A stretch of DNA of 64,000 bases from Bacteroidota bacterium (GTDB taxonomy: Bacteria; Bacteroidota; Bacteroidia; Cytophagales; Cyclobacteriaceae), in NCBI GenBank assembly GCA_018266055.1, contig JAFDYT010000011.1, positions 1-64,000 on the forward strand, read 5' to 3'. The translations under genes and the position numbers were made by a program. Below the pieces are notes generated by a model that searched no databases, was not told the DNA's origin, and saw only the letters and a list, made by a program, of their open reading frames with translations. This document shows, piece by piece, positions 27,542 through 36,718 of this stretch (positions are counted from its first letter, which is position 1; the number at the start of each line of letters is the position of its first letter).

Positions 27542-30500
27542 CTAAGCGTTTTCTTTTGCTTTGTCTTTGTTTCTGATCTTGGTGAGATAGAAAATATTAG
27601 GTTTCACACCTACTTCTTCCAACACGCGGTACGCGCGAGGATTTCCGATTTTCTTGTCGAAGCTGTAGTTGAATACCGTTTCTTCAGTACCGTCTTCCTT
27701 CTTGATTACTTTGGTATTGTCGATTTTCAACAACTTGCTGATACGGCTTTCCGGATTATTCATGTCGCCAAATACAATAGCGCCTGATGTACAAGAAGCC
27801 TGACAAGCTGTTACCACTTCACCGTCTTTCACTGGTCTGCGTTCGCGTTTAGCATTCAACTTACCAGCCTGAATGCGCTGTACGCAGAATGAACATTTTT
27901 CCATCACACCGCGTGAACGTACTGTTACTTCAGGGTTCAACACCATTCGGCCAAGGTCGGTGTTCATCGCAGGGTTAGACTGATAGAACTTCTGGTTGTC
28001 ATGGTACTTGAACCAGTTGAAACGACGCACTTTATAAGGACAGTTGTTTGCACAATAGCGAGTACCGATACAACGGTTGTAGGTCATTTGATTCAATCCT
28101 TCAGTGCTATGGGTTGTAGCCGCTACAGGGCACACCGTTTCGCACGAAGCGTTGTTACAATGCTGGCAAAGCATCGGTTGGAAAGTCACTTCAGGATTCT
28201 CTGCTGCTTTTTCCAAACCATCATAGTCGTTGATTGCAGTGCCTTCTGGACTGCTGTAATAGCGGTCTATGCGCAGCCAATGCATTTCGCGGCGGCGAAC
28301 CACTTCGTCTTTACCTACGATGGCCACGTTGTTTTCAACGTTACATGCCACCACGCACGATCCGCAACCTGTACACGTGTTCAGGTCAATCGCCATTCCC
28401 CAATGGTGGTTATTGTAATCGTAGCCTTTCCACAAGCTGAGTGAAGATGCATCTACGTGATCATCCCACTGTGTGATTTTAGGCTCGTCTCTTCCGGCTT
28501 TTGGATTCTCTTTGAATTCGGCCAACGTAGCTTCCTGGATCACACTTTCACGACCCATGTAGGTCTGGTGAATCTGTGTCTGTGCCAATTGGAATTCTTT
28601 GGAAGCCTTTTCAACTTTCACTTCCGATGCGCTATAGTTAAGCGAACCGTTGAGAAGTGATACTAACGGATAAACGTTAACACCAATATTTTCTGCTACG
28701 GCGCCAACTTTGGTGCGTCCGTAACCAAGGGCAACGCCCAAAGTTCCTTCCGCCTGACCAGGTTGAATCAACGCTGGCAGCGTGATTGATTTATTCTTAA
28801 CCGTGAGGGTAAGATGCTGAGTAAATCCTTCGGCATCGTTGGTGATTCCCCACTTCTTCGCATCTTTTTGCGAGATGGTTACATAGTGATCCCATACCGC
28901 CTTGGTAATTGGATCAGGAAGTTCTTGCAACAACGGGTTATTGGCTTGCGAACCATTACCCACACCATATCCTTCAAAAATTACTAACTCATCGCTGTTG
29001 GATGAGGCCTTGTAATTTGAAGATATGGATGAAGCGGCTGCCTCCAGGTTTGCGGCAAACGCACTGATTTTGATTTCTTCGCTAGGCGCGGTGAACACAC
29101 CATCGTAAAGGGCTTTGTCCCAGAAGGCTTGAAAATCAAGACCATCTTTCTTATCGTAGAACCAATTTTTCCAGTTCGCCTGAACTACGCTGAAGTAATC
29201 TTCGTTGCTTCCGCCAGCCCAGATCGAGAAACTCTCCTGTGCCTGACGAGTTTTGAAAATCGGAGAAATGGCTGGTTGCGACAAGCTGAATGTATTTTCC
29301 TTAGGCTCGAAGTCATTCCATGACTCAAGGTAATGATGATCGGGCGCCATGTAGGCCGATGCCGAAGCGGTTTCGTCAGGAGTGTAAGAAGTAGAAACGC
29401 TCAACGCAATATTTTTCAACGCAGCGCCAAGCTCCTCTCCCATCGGGTGATCGTACACAGGATTACAATTGTAGAAAATCACACCGCCGATTTTTCCTTC
29501 TTTCGCTTCGTTCACAAACGCCAGCATCGCCTCGTCATTTCCTTTGCGGAAATTAACCGGCAACTCGCGGTTGATGGTAACTCCATAATTTCCAAGTAAT
29601 TCATTGATGGCATTCACCACTACCTGAACAGCTTTGTCATTGGATCCAGAAACTACCAATGAGCTTCCTTTATTTTCCCACAACTCGTTGGCTGCTTTTT
29701 CAAGATGCTCAACTTTGTCGATGCTCGCTGACAAGTTTCCTTTTCCGGCCTTAGCAGCGATGAGGTTGTACAACTGTACTACCACCAAACCTTCCTGCGA
29801 AGGACGGATCGGCGTGCGGTAGTCGGCGTTAGCACCAGTAAGCGAAAGGTTTGATTCAAACTGGAAGTGACGTGACATTTCACGTCTATCTTCACTCACC
29901 TCACGGGTTATTGCATATTGCTTCGTGAATTCGATCGGAGAGATCCAGGTTCCCAGAAAATCTGCGTTGATCGAAACAATAGTTTTTGCCTTGCTGAAAT
30001 CATACGAAGGAATGATCGAAGCGCCGAATGATTCTTCATTGGCTTTCAGAATTCCATAGGCCGAAACCTGGTCGTATTGAATATGCTCGGTAGTTGGATA
30101 TTTTTCTTTGAACTTGGCGATGGTTGCCAACGTGCTTGGGCTGAGCACTGTGTTGCTTACAATGCGGATAGCTCCACCTTTTCCGGCGATTTCTGCCAGC
30201 TTGGTGGTGATTTCTTTGTCGATTGTTTCCCAATCGGTGCTTGTCTCACCTTTCTTAGGACCGCGCAGACGGTAATTGTCGTACAGGGAAAGAACAGAAG
30301 CCTCTACCTGAGCGCTTGTTCCGCCCAAAGTAACTGACGAAAGGCTGTTTCCTTCAATCTTGATCGGGCGACCATCGCGTACTTTTACTACGATGCTACA
30401 ATAGTCTCCACCATTTACATAGCTGGAGGCATAATAATTAGGAATGCCAGGATCGGCATCCACTGGTTTCATTACATAAGGAATAGCCTTGCGAATCGGA

Positions 30501-30688
30501 GCTTCGCAAGCTGCGAGTGAAGCAGCGGCTACGCTGAAGCCCATCATTTTGAGGAAATCCCTGCGTGAGTGCCCCGGATCTTCAGCAACAGCTAAGTCAA
30601 CAAATTCCTTGTCGGCATGCTTCACATAGTTCGGGTCGTTCTTCAATTGGGCTAACCCTTTCCAGTATGTCTTTTTTGTTTCGCTCAT
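27542..30688 (-). CDS. actB: Alternative complex III subunit ActB (Fe-S / molybdopterin-oxidoreductase-like)
   Basis: A 1,048-residue fusion. A twin-arginine-like segment (SRRDFLKMMGFSVAAASLAA) lies from about residue 41. The large middle part has the molybdopterin-oxidoreductase fold, which in this family has lost the cofactor. The C-terminal ferredoxin part carries cysteine groups for four clusters: CTGCGSCVVACNVEN, CQHCNNASCETVCP, CIGTRYCANNCPY and CSFCVQ with CQASC. ActB conducts electrons from quinol to the haems of ActA. The absence of molybdopterin is known for the family and not separately shown here. Confidence 0.95.
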   Translation of the reverse strand: MSETKKTYWKGLAQLKNDPNYVKHADKEFVDLAVAEDPGHSRRDFLKMMGFSVAAASLAACEAPIRKAIPYVMKPVDADPGIPNYYASSYVNGGDYCSIVVKVRDGRPIKIEGNSLSSVTLGGTSAQVEASVLSLYDNYRLRGPKKGETSTDWETIDKEITTKLAEIAGKGGAIRIVSNTVLSPSTLATIAKFKEKYPTTEHIQYDQVSAYGILKANEESFGASIIPSYDFSKAKTIVSINADFLGTWISPIEFTKQYAITREVSEDRREMSRHFQFESNLSLTGANADYRTPIRPSQEGLVVVQLYNLIAAKAGKGNLSASIDKVEHLEKAANELWENKGSSLVVSGSNDKAVQVVVNAINELLGNYGVTINRELPVNFRKGNDEAMLAFVNEAKEGKIGGVIFYNCNPVYDHPMGEELGAALKNIALSVSTSYTPDETASASAYMAPDHHYLESWNDFEPKENTFSLSQPAISPIFKTRQAQESFSIWAGGSNEDYFSVVQANWKNWFYDKKDGLDFQAFWDKALYDGVFTAPSEEIKISAFAANLEAAASSISSNYKASSNSDELVIFEGYGVGNGSQANNPLLQELPDPITKAVWDHYVTISQKDAKKWGITNDAEGFTQHLTLTVKNKSITLPALIQPGQAEGTLGVALGYGRTKVGAVAENIGVNVYPLVSLLNGSLNYSASEVKVEKASKEFQLAQTQIHQTYMGRESVIQEATLAEFKENPKAGRDEPKITQWDDHVDASSLSLWKGYDYNNHHWGMAIDLNTCTGCGSCVVACNVENNVAIVGKDEVVRRREMHWLRIDRYYSSPEGTAINDYDGLEKAAENPEVTFQPMLCQHCNNASCETVCPVAATTHSTEGLNQMTYNRCIGTRYCANNCPYKVRRFNWFKYHDNQKFYQSNPAMNTDLGRMVLNPEVTVRSRGVMEKCSFCVQRIQAGKLNAKRERRPVKDGEVVTACQASCTSGAIVFGDMNNPESRISKLLKIDNTKVIKKEDGTEETVFNYSFDKKIGNPRAYRVLEEVGVKPNIFYLTKIRNKDKAKENA

Positions 30689-30727
30689 AGAGTCAAATAT
30701 CAGATCGAATGGATTTGATTCAATAAA

Positions 30728-31996
30728 TTAATAGTGGCATTTAGAACACTCCAACCCGCCAATGTCTTCTACTTTCATTTTGGAGTTTTTGCCATTGGAT
30801 GCCTGGTGCACCTGCATCAGTTTGTCATAGTAGGCATTGCCTTCGTTGTTCACGTTGGTCTTGCGGTGACAATCGATACACCAGCCCATGGTAAGAAGTG
30901 AATATTGTTTCACTACTTCCATTTCTTCAATCGGGCCGTGGCAAGTCTGGCACTCAATGCCACCCACATTTACGTGTTGTGAGTGGTTGAAGTACGCCAG
31001 GTCAGGAAGGTTGTGAATACGCACCCACTCGATCGGCTTTTGTTTGCCGGTATAAGAGGCTGTTTTCACATCGTATCCAATGGCTGCATAGATTTTTTGA
31101 ATCTCAGGAGATTCTTGTTTGATCTGCGAGTGGCAGTTCATACAAATATTAGGTGACGGAATGTTGGCTTGCTTACCTTTCATCGCGCCGGTATGGCAGT
31201 ACTTACAATTGATTTCGTAGGCGCCGGCATGCAGTTTATGAGAGAATGCTATAGGCTGCTTCGGCTGATAACCTTGCTGAATACCAATGGAATACAGTCC
31301 GTCGATCACGGTTTTGAAAGAGATGGCAGCTACTACAAATACTACTATAAATATGAATCCCGGGCTGCGAACAACACTTCCTACTGTATATGGAGAGTTT
31401 ACAACTTCTCTATCTTCTTCAGACAGTTCTTTCTTTTCGTTCAGGTATTTCTTAAGAGCGGTAGTGATTAAAGCGAGGATCACCAACATCAATACTAAAA
31501 TCAGGAACATTCCTCCGAGGATCACATCAAGGTACTGAGATGGGATTCCTGATTGGCCACCGGCGTTTCCGCCTGCTACCTGCGTGCCAGGGGCCGGTGC
31601 ATCTGGTTTATCGGCTTCTGCCTTCACATAAGCAAGGATGCTCATGATCTGATCGTCGGTATAGCTGGTGAAAGCCGTCATCTGGCTTTTGTTGTACTCA
31701 TTATAGAGTGCTACACCATATTTGTCGCCACTGGCAATTACCTTGGCAGAGTTACGCACCCATCCTTTGATCCAGTCGATGGAAGGGGCGCGGTCGTAAA
31801 CGCCGGCCAGCGCGGGACCTACTAATTTTTGTTTTACTCTGTGGCACGACTTACAGTTGCCGTTGAATAGATCCTCCCCTGCTTTAATTACAGCAGCATC
31901 CTTCGAGATGTCTTGAGAAAAAGAAATGAAACTTGATAGGACGAGTAACGCGAGGAGGTGGAACTTGAGAAGACCAGATATTTTTTCGTTCATCAT
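30728..31996 (-). CDS. actA: Alternative complex III subunit ActA (hexahaem cytochrome c)
   Basis: A 422-residue cytochrome with six CxxCH motifs: CKSCH in an N-terminal monohaem domain, then CKYCH, CMNCH, CQTCH, CIDCH and CSKCH, the last right at the C-terminus. A signal peptide is followed by the first haem domain, a Gly/Pro-rich linker and two membrane helices (from about 170 and 215), so this is a fused monohaem-plus-pentahaem form, as seen in Bacteroidota. ATG 31994-31996 starts the signal. It is the first gene of the operon, about 30 bases behind its promoter's predicted start site. Confidence 0.95.
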   Translation of the reverse strand: MMNEKISGLLKFHLLALLVLSSFISFSQDISKDAAVIKAGEDLFNGNCKSCHRVKQKLVGPALAGVYDRAPSIDWIKGWVRNSAKVIASGDKYGVALYNEYNKSQMTAFTSYTDDQIMSILAYVKAEADKPDAPAPGTQVAGGNAGGQSGIPSQYLDVILGGMFLILVLMLVILALITTALKKYLNEKKELSEEDREVVNSPYTVGSVVRSPGFIFIVVFVVAAISFKTVIDGLYSIGIQQGYQPKQPIAFSHKLHAGAYEINCKYCHTGAMKGKQANIPSPNICMNCHSQIKQESPEIQKIYAAIGYDVKTASYTGKQKPIEWVRIHNLPDLAYFNHSQHVNVGGIECQTCHGPIEEMEVVKQYSLLTMGWCIDCHRKTNVNNEGNAYYDKLMQVHQASNGKNSKMKVEDIGGLECSKCHY

Positions 31997-32031
31997 GGTA
32001 CGTTTAGGTAACCGGTTTATTCGGAATCGCA

Positions 32032-32062
32032 CAAATCTACACCTCCAAGGCATTATTTCAAA
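32032..32062 (-). promoter_or_regulatory. Promoter of the act-cox respiratory operon
   Basis: On the minus strand TTTG (32062-32059) is followed after exactly 19 bases by TAGATTTG (32039-32032). This fits the Bacteroidota -33 TTTG and -7 TAnnTTTG consensus with no mismatch. Transcription would start near 32025, about 30 bases before the actA ATG. Confidence 0.75.
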
Positions 32063-32115
32063 TAAATTTTATCCACACTGATATTTTTGTGTGAGATTAT
32101 TTACGATTTGGGAAT

Positions 32116-32136
32116 ATACCCTTAGATAATGGGTAT
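32116..32136. promoter_or_regulatory. Inverted repeat in the divergent act promoter region
   Basis: ATACCC and GGGTAT are separated by nine bases (TTAGATAAT). The repeat lies about 55 bases upstream of the act -33 element and 90 bases before the divergent gene at 32227, a plausible operator position. No regulator is identified. Confidence 0.35.
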
Positions 32137-32226
32137 TGATTAACCTGCAAATATTATCCGGCGATTTAAGAAATCCTAAAAAAAACTTACTTTCAGCAGA
32201 ATTTAAATTAGTTCTAAATTCCTTGC

Positions 32227-32802
32227 ATGATCAGCGCCTTTGAGTACGTCACCGTTTTTATTTCCATCATTCTTGGCCTGGGTGTTACACAGATTCTTAC
32301 CGGCATCGCCGACCTGATTCATCAACACAACCGCGTGAAAGTGTATTGGCCTCATGGAGTATGGGTTTTCCTTGTGCTGATCCTCCATGTACAGGAATGG
32401 TGGGTCACTTTTCAACTTCGTGAATTTGGTCCGTGGAGGTTGCCGGTATTTTTATTCATACTTCTCTACCCCGTGGTGTTGTTTGTGCTGGCGCGACTGC
32501 TCTTTCCGTTCGGGCTCACCGACGAAAAGGTTGATCTCAAAGTTTTTTACTTCGCCAGTTACCGCAAGATTTTTTTATTCGGCGCGATGCTCGCCTTACT
32601 TACTGTACTCGACAATATTTTTATCCGCACTTATCAGCCTCTGGATATGATCGGACCGGTGGTGGTGTTCGTTTCCTGTACCTCTTTCGCCTTATTAAAA
32701 CCTAAGCAAGCCTGGCTACACGAAGTTTTTGCCTTACTCATGTTTGCCCTTTTGCTGATAAGCATTGCTGTGTCGTGGGACCGGTGGCTTGTGGCCAATT
32801 AA
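32227..32802 (+). CDS. Hypothetical six-helix membrane protein
   Basis: A 191-residue, very hydrophobic protein with about six membrane helices (SAFEYVTVFISIILGLGVTQ opening; LPVFLFILLYPVVLFVLARL in the middle; EVFALLMFALLLISIAVSWD at the end) and few charged loops. I recognise no domain. The opening, with VSIILGL(G)VTQ-like residues, resembles unannotated membrane proteins of Bacteroidota and Proteobacteria. It ends six bases before the MTOX-like oxidase, so the two are probably co-transcribed, but no functional link is evident. Confidence 0.7.
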   Translation: MISAFEYVTVFISIILGLGVTQILTGIADLIHQHNRVKVYWPHGVWVFLVLILHVQEWWVTFQLREFGPWRLPVFLFILLYPVVLFVLARLLFPFGLTDEKVDLKVFYFASYRKIFLFGAMLALLTVLDNIFIRTYQPLDMIGPVVVFVSCTSFALLKPKQAWLHEVFALLMFALLLISIAVSWDRWLVAN

Positions 32803-32808
32803 TTTACT

Positions 32809-33963
32809 ATGGAACCCACTACCAATACCTTCGCCCCCAACTACACTTCTATTCTTAAAGGCATGTCTTTGGGATTACCCAAACAATCGCGCATTGCCGT
32901 AGTAGGTGCAGGGTCATTTGGTGGATGGTCCGCGCTTTATCTGTCGCGAGCAGGATATAAAGTCACACTGGTTGACGCATGGGGACCAGGAAACTCGCGA
33001 AGCAGTTCGGGAGACGAGACGCGCGTGATTCGCTCTACCTATGGCGCCAACGAATTTTATTTCTGCCTCAATGTGCGCGCCCTTGAGCTATGGAAAGAAA
33101 ATCAGGCGCTATGGAATAAGCAATTGTTTTTTAATAGTGGTGTACTCTGGTTTTGTTATCAGGAGAAGAATCCGCTGGTCGATGATTCGATTCCGTTTGC
33201 TAAAAAATACAACGCCGCCTACGAATATCTTTCAGTGGAGGAAATACGGCGAAAGCATCCGGCCGTCAACACCGACGACCTTCACCACGCCTGGTTCGAT
33301 CCGCATGGCGGATACCTGAAGGCCAGAGAAAGCTGCGCTGCCGTAGGCGAAGCATTCATCCGCGAAGGCGGAAAATACATTCAGGCTTTTGTGAAGCCAG
33401 GCACTATTGGTTCGGGCAAGATGGAATCGCTTAATCTATCAAACGGCGATAGCGTTTCGGCCGACGTCTATTTATTTGCCTGTGGTTCATGGCTCGGACA
33501 ACTGTTTCCCGATTCATTAAAAGATGTAGTGACCTGCACCAAGCAAGAGGCTTACTATTTTGGAGTACCCAGGCAACTTTCACAATCATTTGATTCGATG
33601 CCTGCATGGATTGACCTTGACGGCAACGACTATTATTATGGTATTGCGGGAAACTCACACCGGGGATTTAAGATTGGAGTAGATCGCCGGGGCGAAATGT
33701 TCGATCCGACAAACGGAGACAGGATTTTAAACCCAGACACATTGGCGAGAGCGCGCCGTTTCATTGGCCACCGATTTCCGGCTTTGAAGGATGCACCACT
33801 TGTGGAAAGCCGCGTTTGTCCTTACGAAAATTCACCGGACGGCAATTTTATTTTTAGATCACATCCCGAAGCAAGTAATGCCTGGATACTCGGCGGCGGT
33901 TCTGGCCATGGCTTTAAGCACGGACCCGCGCTGGGCGAACTGGTGGCTCATTCATTCATGTGA
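32809..33963 (+). CDS. FAD-dependent oxidase of the monomeric sarcosine / N-methyltryptophan oxidase family
   Basis: A 384-residue flavoprotein. The dinucleotide-binding motif VVGAGSFGGWS lies near residues 31-41, followed by SSSGDETRVIRSTYG, the family's second FAD contact. Near residue 337 ESRVCPYENSPDG carries the cysteine to which FAD is covalently bound in sarcosine oxidase and MTOX. The end GGGSGHGFKHGPALGE is also typical. These enzymes oxidise secondary N-methyl amino acids to formaldehyde, amino acid and peroxide; the exact substrate is not readable. An 18-residue extension precedes an alternative ATG at 32863. Confidence 0.88.
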   Translation: MEPTTNTFAPNYTSILKGMSLGLPKQSRIAVVGAGSFGGWSALYLSRAGYKVTLVDAWGPGNSRSSSGDETRVIRSTYGANEFYFCLNVRALELWKENQALWNKQLFFNSGVLWFCYQEKNPLVDDSIPFAKKYNAAYEYLSVEEIRRKHPAVNTDDLHHAWFDPHGGYLKARESCAAVGEAFIREGGKYIQAFVKPGTIGSGKMESLNLSNGDSVSADVYLFACGSWLGQLFPDSLKDVVTCTKQEAYYFGVPRQLSQSFDSMPAWIDLDGNDYYYGIAGNSHRGFKIGVDRRGEMFDPTNGDRILNPDTLARARRFIGHRFPALKDAPLVESRVCPYENSPDGNFIFRSHPEASNAWILGGGSGHGFKHGPALGELVAHSFM

Positions 33964-33995
33964 TTTTGAGATTAAGAAAATATTATCAGCTTTGC

Positions 33996-34047
33996 GGGGT
34001 TTAGTTGGCTGGGACACAGGTAATTCTATTTGAACTAACCCCATTTT
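33996..34047 (+). terminator. Hairpin ending beside the next start codon (terminator or attenuator)
   Basis: GGGGTTTAGTT (33996-34006) pairs with AACTAACCCC (34033-34042) with one bulge and is followed by ATTTTT. The GTG start of the next gene is at 34049, so the same hairpin would hide its ribosome-binding region. Confidence 0.45.
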
Positions 34048-34048
34048 T

Positions 34049-35293
34049 GTGAATAAAATTTTTCTCCTGGCAATATTGAGTTGTTTTTGGCTGACCAGCC
34101 AAGCGCAGACATCCGAGGCGGGTGTTACGGCCATCGACGCACGTGAATGGTCTCCGGCAGATTCACCATTTGCCATCGCAGGCACAAGTCATCTCTTCAA
34201 AGGGAAACTTCTTAGCCCTACAGAGTGCAAAACTCAATCGGGTGACGTCGTCAACTTCCCCGAACTATGGAAATTTAATGAAACTGAACCTGCCCAAACT
34301 GGCGTGGCCACGTATTTCATTTCGGTATTACTTCCCAAACTTCAAGACCAAACTATCGGGCTTGCGATTCCTCAGATGTATTGCAGCTACCGATTGTGGG
34401 CCAATGGCAAAATGATTGCAGAAAACGGAAAGGTGGGAATGACGGCAGAAGAAACGCAGCCGATGTGGATGCCGCAGACCATCTATCTCGATCACGTTAC
34501 CGACTCACTTGAGCTTGTTCTTCAGATCGCCAATTTTCATCACTCCAAAGGCGGAATCAAAGAACCGCTATACCTTGGGTCTAACTCTCAGATGAAATTG
34601 AAGCGAGGATTAGCTATTGCCAGCAACCTGGCTGAATTTCTGGCGTTGCTTTTACTGGGAAGTTTTTTTCTTTACATCTTTCTCAAACGCGTACCCAAAA
34701 AAGTAGCGCTTTATTTTGCACTACTATGCCTCACGTGGTCGTTGCGGTCTTTGTTTTCAAACCTGTACTTGCCGATCTCATTTTTCCCCGGCTTTAACTG
34801 GTCGCTGATGGTGCGCATCGAATACATTACGCTTTACCTCACGATGATGTGGGCCATTCTTTTTGTGTCAGAGTTGTTTGACTATGAAGCCAACATCTTT
34901 GCCAAGTACGCCTTTGTGCTTTGCAATTTTCTGTTCACCCTGTTCACCATCTTCGCTCCAACAAAAGTCTTCACGCTGTGGCTTAACCTTTATCTCTCGG
35001 CGTCGGCGGCGTTGCTGCTTTACATCGGATTCACCGTCATCCGCGCGTGGGTAAACGAGCGTGTAGGCTCAGGGCTGATTACGATCTCCATTATTCTAGG
35101 ACTCAATATTTTTGCCTACGACATTTTTGTGTACGAAGGTTTCTCCTCGTACGATCCGGTGATTTTTGCCGTAGGCTATATCACCATCTTTGCCCTCATC
35201 GCGTGGGCCTTGTCGATGCAACTGAATCTGGTAAAAAGCAAAACCGCCCAGAAGACGAGCCTCACCTACGACGATCTCTATAAAAAAGAGTAA
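34049..35293 (+). CDS. 7TM receptor-like protein (7TMR-DISM class) lacking an output domain
   Basis: A 414-residue protein: signal peptide (FLLAILSCFWLTSQA), an extracellular beta-rich domain of about 170 residues (ISVLLPKLQDQTIGLAIPQM, then YRLWANGKMIAENG, as in 7TMR-DISM extracellular domains), then seven or eight membrane helices (from about 190 to 395). It stops about 20 residues after the last helix, so the kinase, cyclase or HTH part usual for this class is missing. The start is GTG, as no ATG precedes the signal peptide. A separate partner protein would be needed for signalling (inference). Confidence 0.75.
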   Translation: MNKIFLLAILSCFWLTSQAQTSEAGVTAIDAREWSPADSPFAIAGTSHLFKGKLLSPTECKTQSGDVVNFPELWKFNETEPAQTGVATYFISVLLPKLQDQTIGLAIPQMYCSYRLWANGKMIAENGKVGMTAEETQPMWMPQTIYLDHVTDSLELVLQIANFHHSKGGIKEPLYLGSNSQMKLKRGLAIASNLAEFLALLLLGSFFLYIFLKRVPKKVALYFALLCLTWSLRSLFSNLYLPISFFPGFNWSLMVRIEYITLYLTMMWAILFVSELFDYEANIFAKYAFVLCNFLFTLFTIFAPTKVFTLWLNLYLSASAALLLYIGFTVIRAWVNERVGSGLITISIILGLNIFAYDIFVYEGFSSYDPVIFAVGYITIFALIAWALSMQLNLVKSKTAQKTSLTYDDLYKKE

Positions 35294-35341
35294 TCGGGTT
35301 CGTCGGTTTTTCGCTACTTTCAAACTTTTTAAATCCAATCC

Positions 35342-36649
35342 ATGAAAAAGAATCTTTCTGTGGTCATGGCCTTGTGCATTTCGTTCGCGAGCGCAGCGCA
35401 GGCGGTTGACAAATACATCAAAGAAAAAGACGTAAGGCGCATCATTCAAACCTTATCGGCCGACAACATGATGGGACGCCCTGCCATGCAACCCGGGCGC
35501 ATCGAAAAAGCTACCGTGTTCATTGAAAAAGAATTTAAGAAGATCGGCTTAAAGCCTTTGCCTGGACTGAAGAGTTTCCGTCAAGGATTTCAAAAAGAGC
35601 AGATGAGTTTATCGCAGGCCGACGTGACCATTGACGGCGAAAAGATTAAACCAGAAAACCTGGTGTTGCTTTCAGAAAAAACCGAGATCAACATCACCAA
35701 AGGACTAGTCATTCAGTTGCTGACGTTGGATAAAACTGCGCCCAACAAAGACCAGTATTTCTTTGACAAAGCTTTCTCGCTGGTGCGCGACACCAGTTCG
35801 GCCATTGTGCTGGTGGCTCCCGAATTTCAAAACAACTTCCACGAGTTCAAAGGCTATCTCACACGACGTTTTAAAAGCGGCAAAAAATCCACCAAGGTTT
35901 TTGTGCTTGGCAAAAGCAGTGCGTCATCGTATTCCATTATAGCAAAGCAAACGGTAACCACCATCCAAATGAACAACGTAGCCGGCATGCTCGAAGGAAA
36001 GACAAGGCCCAACGAGTTTGTGGTTTTCTCCGGGCATTACGATCACATCGGCATACAACGGCCCGTGAACGGAGACTCCATTGCCAACGGTGCTGACGAC
36101 GATGCCTCGGGCACCACTGCCGTGATTGAACTCGCGCGTCACTTTAAGAAAACCAACGACAACAACCGTTCGATTATTTTCGTGGCCTTCACAGCCGAAG
36201 AAATCGGCGGCTACGGCTCGCAGTATTTTTCTAAACAACTCGATGCCGACAAAGTCATTGCCATGTTCAACATCGAGATGATCGGCAAGCCGTCGAAGTG
36301 GGGAAAAGACAACGCGTTCATCACCGGCTTTGAGCGCTCGGATTTCGGTACGATCCTCCAAAAGAATGTAAAAGGAACAGCCTTTCAGTTTCAGCCTGAT
36401 CCTTACCCTGAACAAGATTTATTTTATCGCTCCGACAACGCCACGCTCGCGCGGCTTGGGGTACCGGCCCACAGCATCTCTACCGACCAGATCGACAGCG
36501 ACAAACTCTACCACTCGGTGGACGATGAATTTGGATCGATGGACATTGACAACATCACGCGTGCGATCAAAGCCATTGCGCTTGGCGCGAAAAGCATTGT
36601 GGACGGAACCGACACACCCACACGCATCGACAAGGCCGGAGTGCGCTAA
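35342..36649 (+). CDS. Secreted M28-family metallopeptidase
   Basis: A 435-residue peptidase with a signal peptide (MKKNLSVVMALCISFASAAQA). The two-zinc site of M28 is complete: GHYDHIG (histidine), NGADDDASGT (bridging aspartate), FTAEEIGGYGS (catalytic and metal glutamates), FNIEMIG and HSVDDEFG (last histidine). The family holds aminopeptidases and glutaminyl cyclase-like enzymes; the exact substrate is not predictable. The first 190 residues include an inserted region resembling a PA-like lid. It is transcribed alone or with leuS downstream. Confidence 0.92.
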   Translation: MKKNLSVVMALCISFASAAQAVDKYIKEKDVRRIIQTLSADNMMGRPAMQPGRIEKATVFIEKEFKKIGLKPLPGLKSFRQGFQKEQMSLSQADVTIDGEKIKPENLVLLSEKTEINITKGLVIQLLTLDKTAPNKDQYFFDKAFSLVRDTSSAIVLVAPEFQNNFHEFKGYLTRRFKSGKKSTKVFVLGKSSASSYSIIAKQTVTTIQMNNVAGMLEGKTRPNEFVVFSGHYDHIGIQRPVNGDSIANGADDDASGTTAVIELARHFKKTNDNNRSIIFVAFTAEEIGGYGSQYFSKQLDADKVIAMFNIEMIGKPSKWGKDNAFITGFERSDFGTILQKNVKGTAFQFQPDPYPEQDLFYRSDNATLARLGVPAHSISTDQIDSDKLYHSVDDEFGSMDIDNITRAIKAIALGAKSIVDGTDTPTRIDKAGVR

Positions 36650-36692
36650 CATTTTGCTTGCCGTTTCATTCCCGCGATTGCCAAGATTGAGT

Positions 36693-36700
36693 TACTTTTG
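36693..36700 (+). promoter_or_regulatory. Candidate -7 element of leuS
   Basis: TACTTTTG fits TAnnTTTG exactly and lies 18 bases ahead of the leuS ATG. No TTTG stands at a convincing -33 distance, so the call is tentative. Confidence 0.4.
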
Positions 36701-36718
36701 CGGTTCATTTAATGAACC

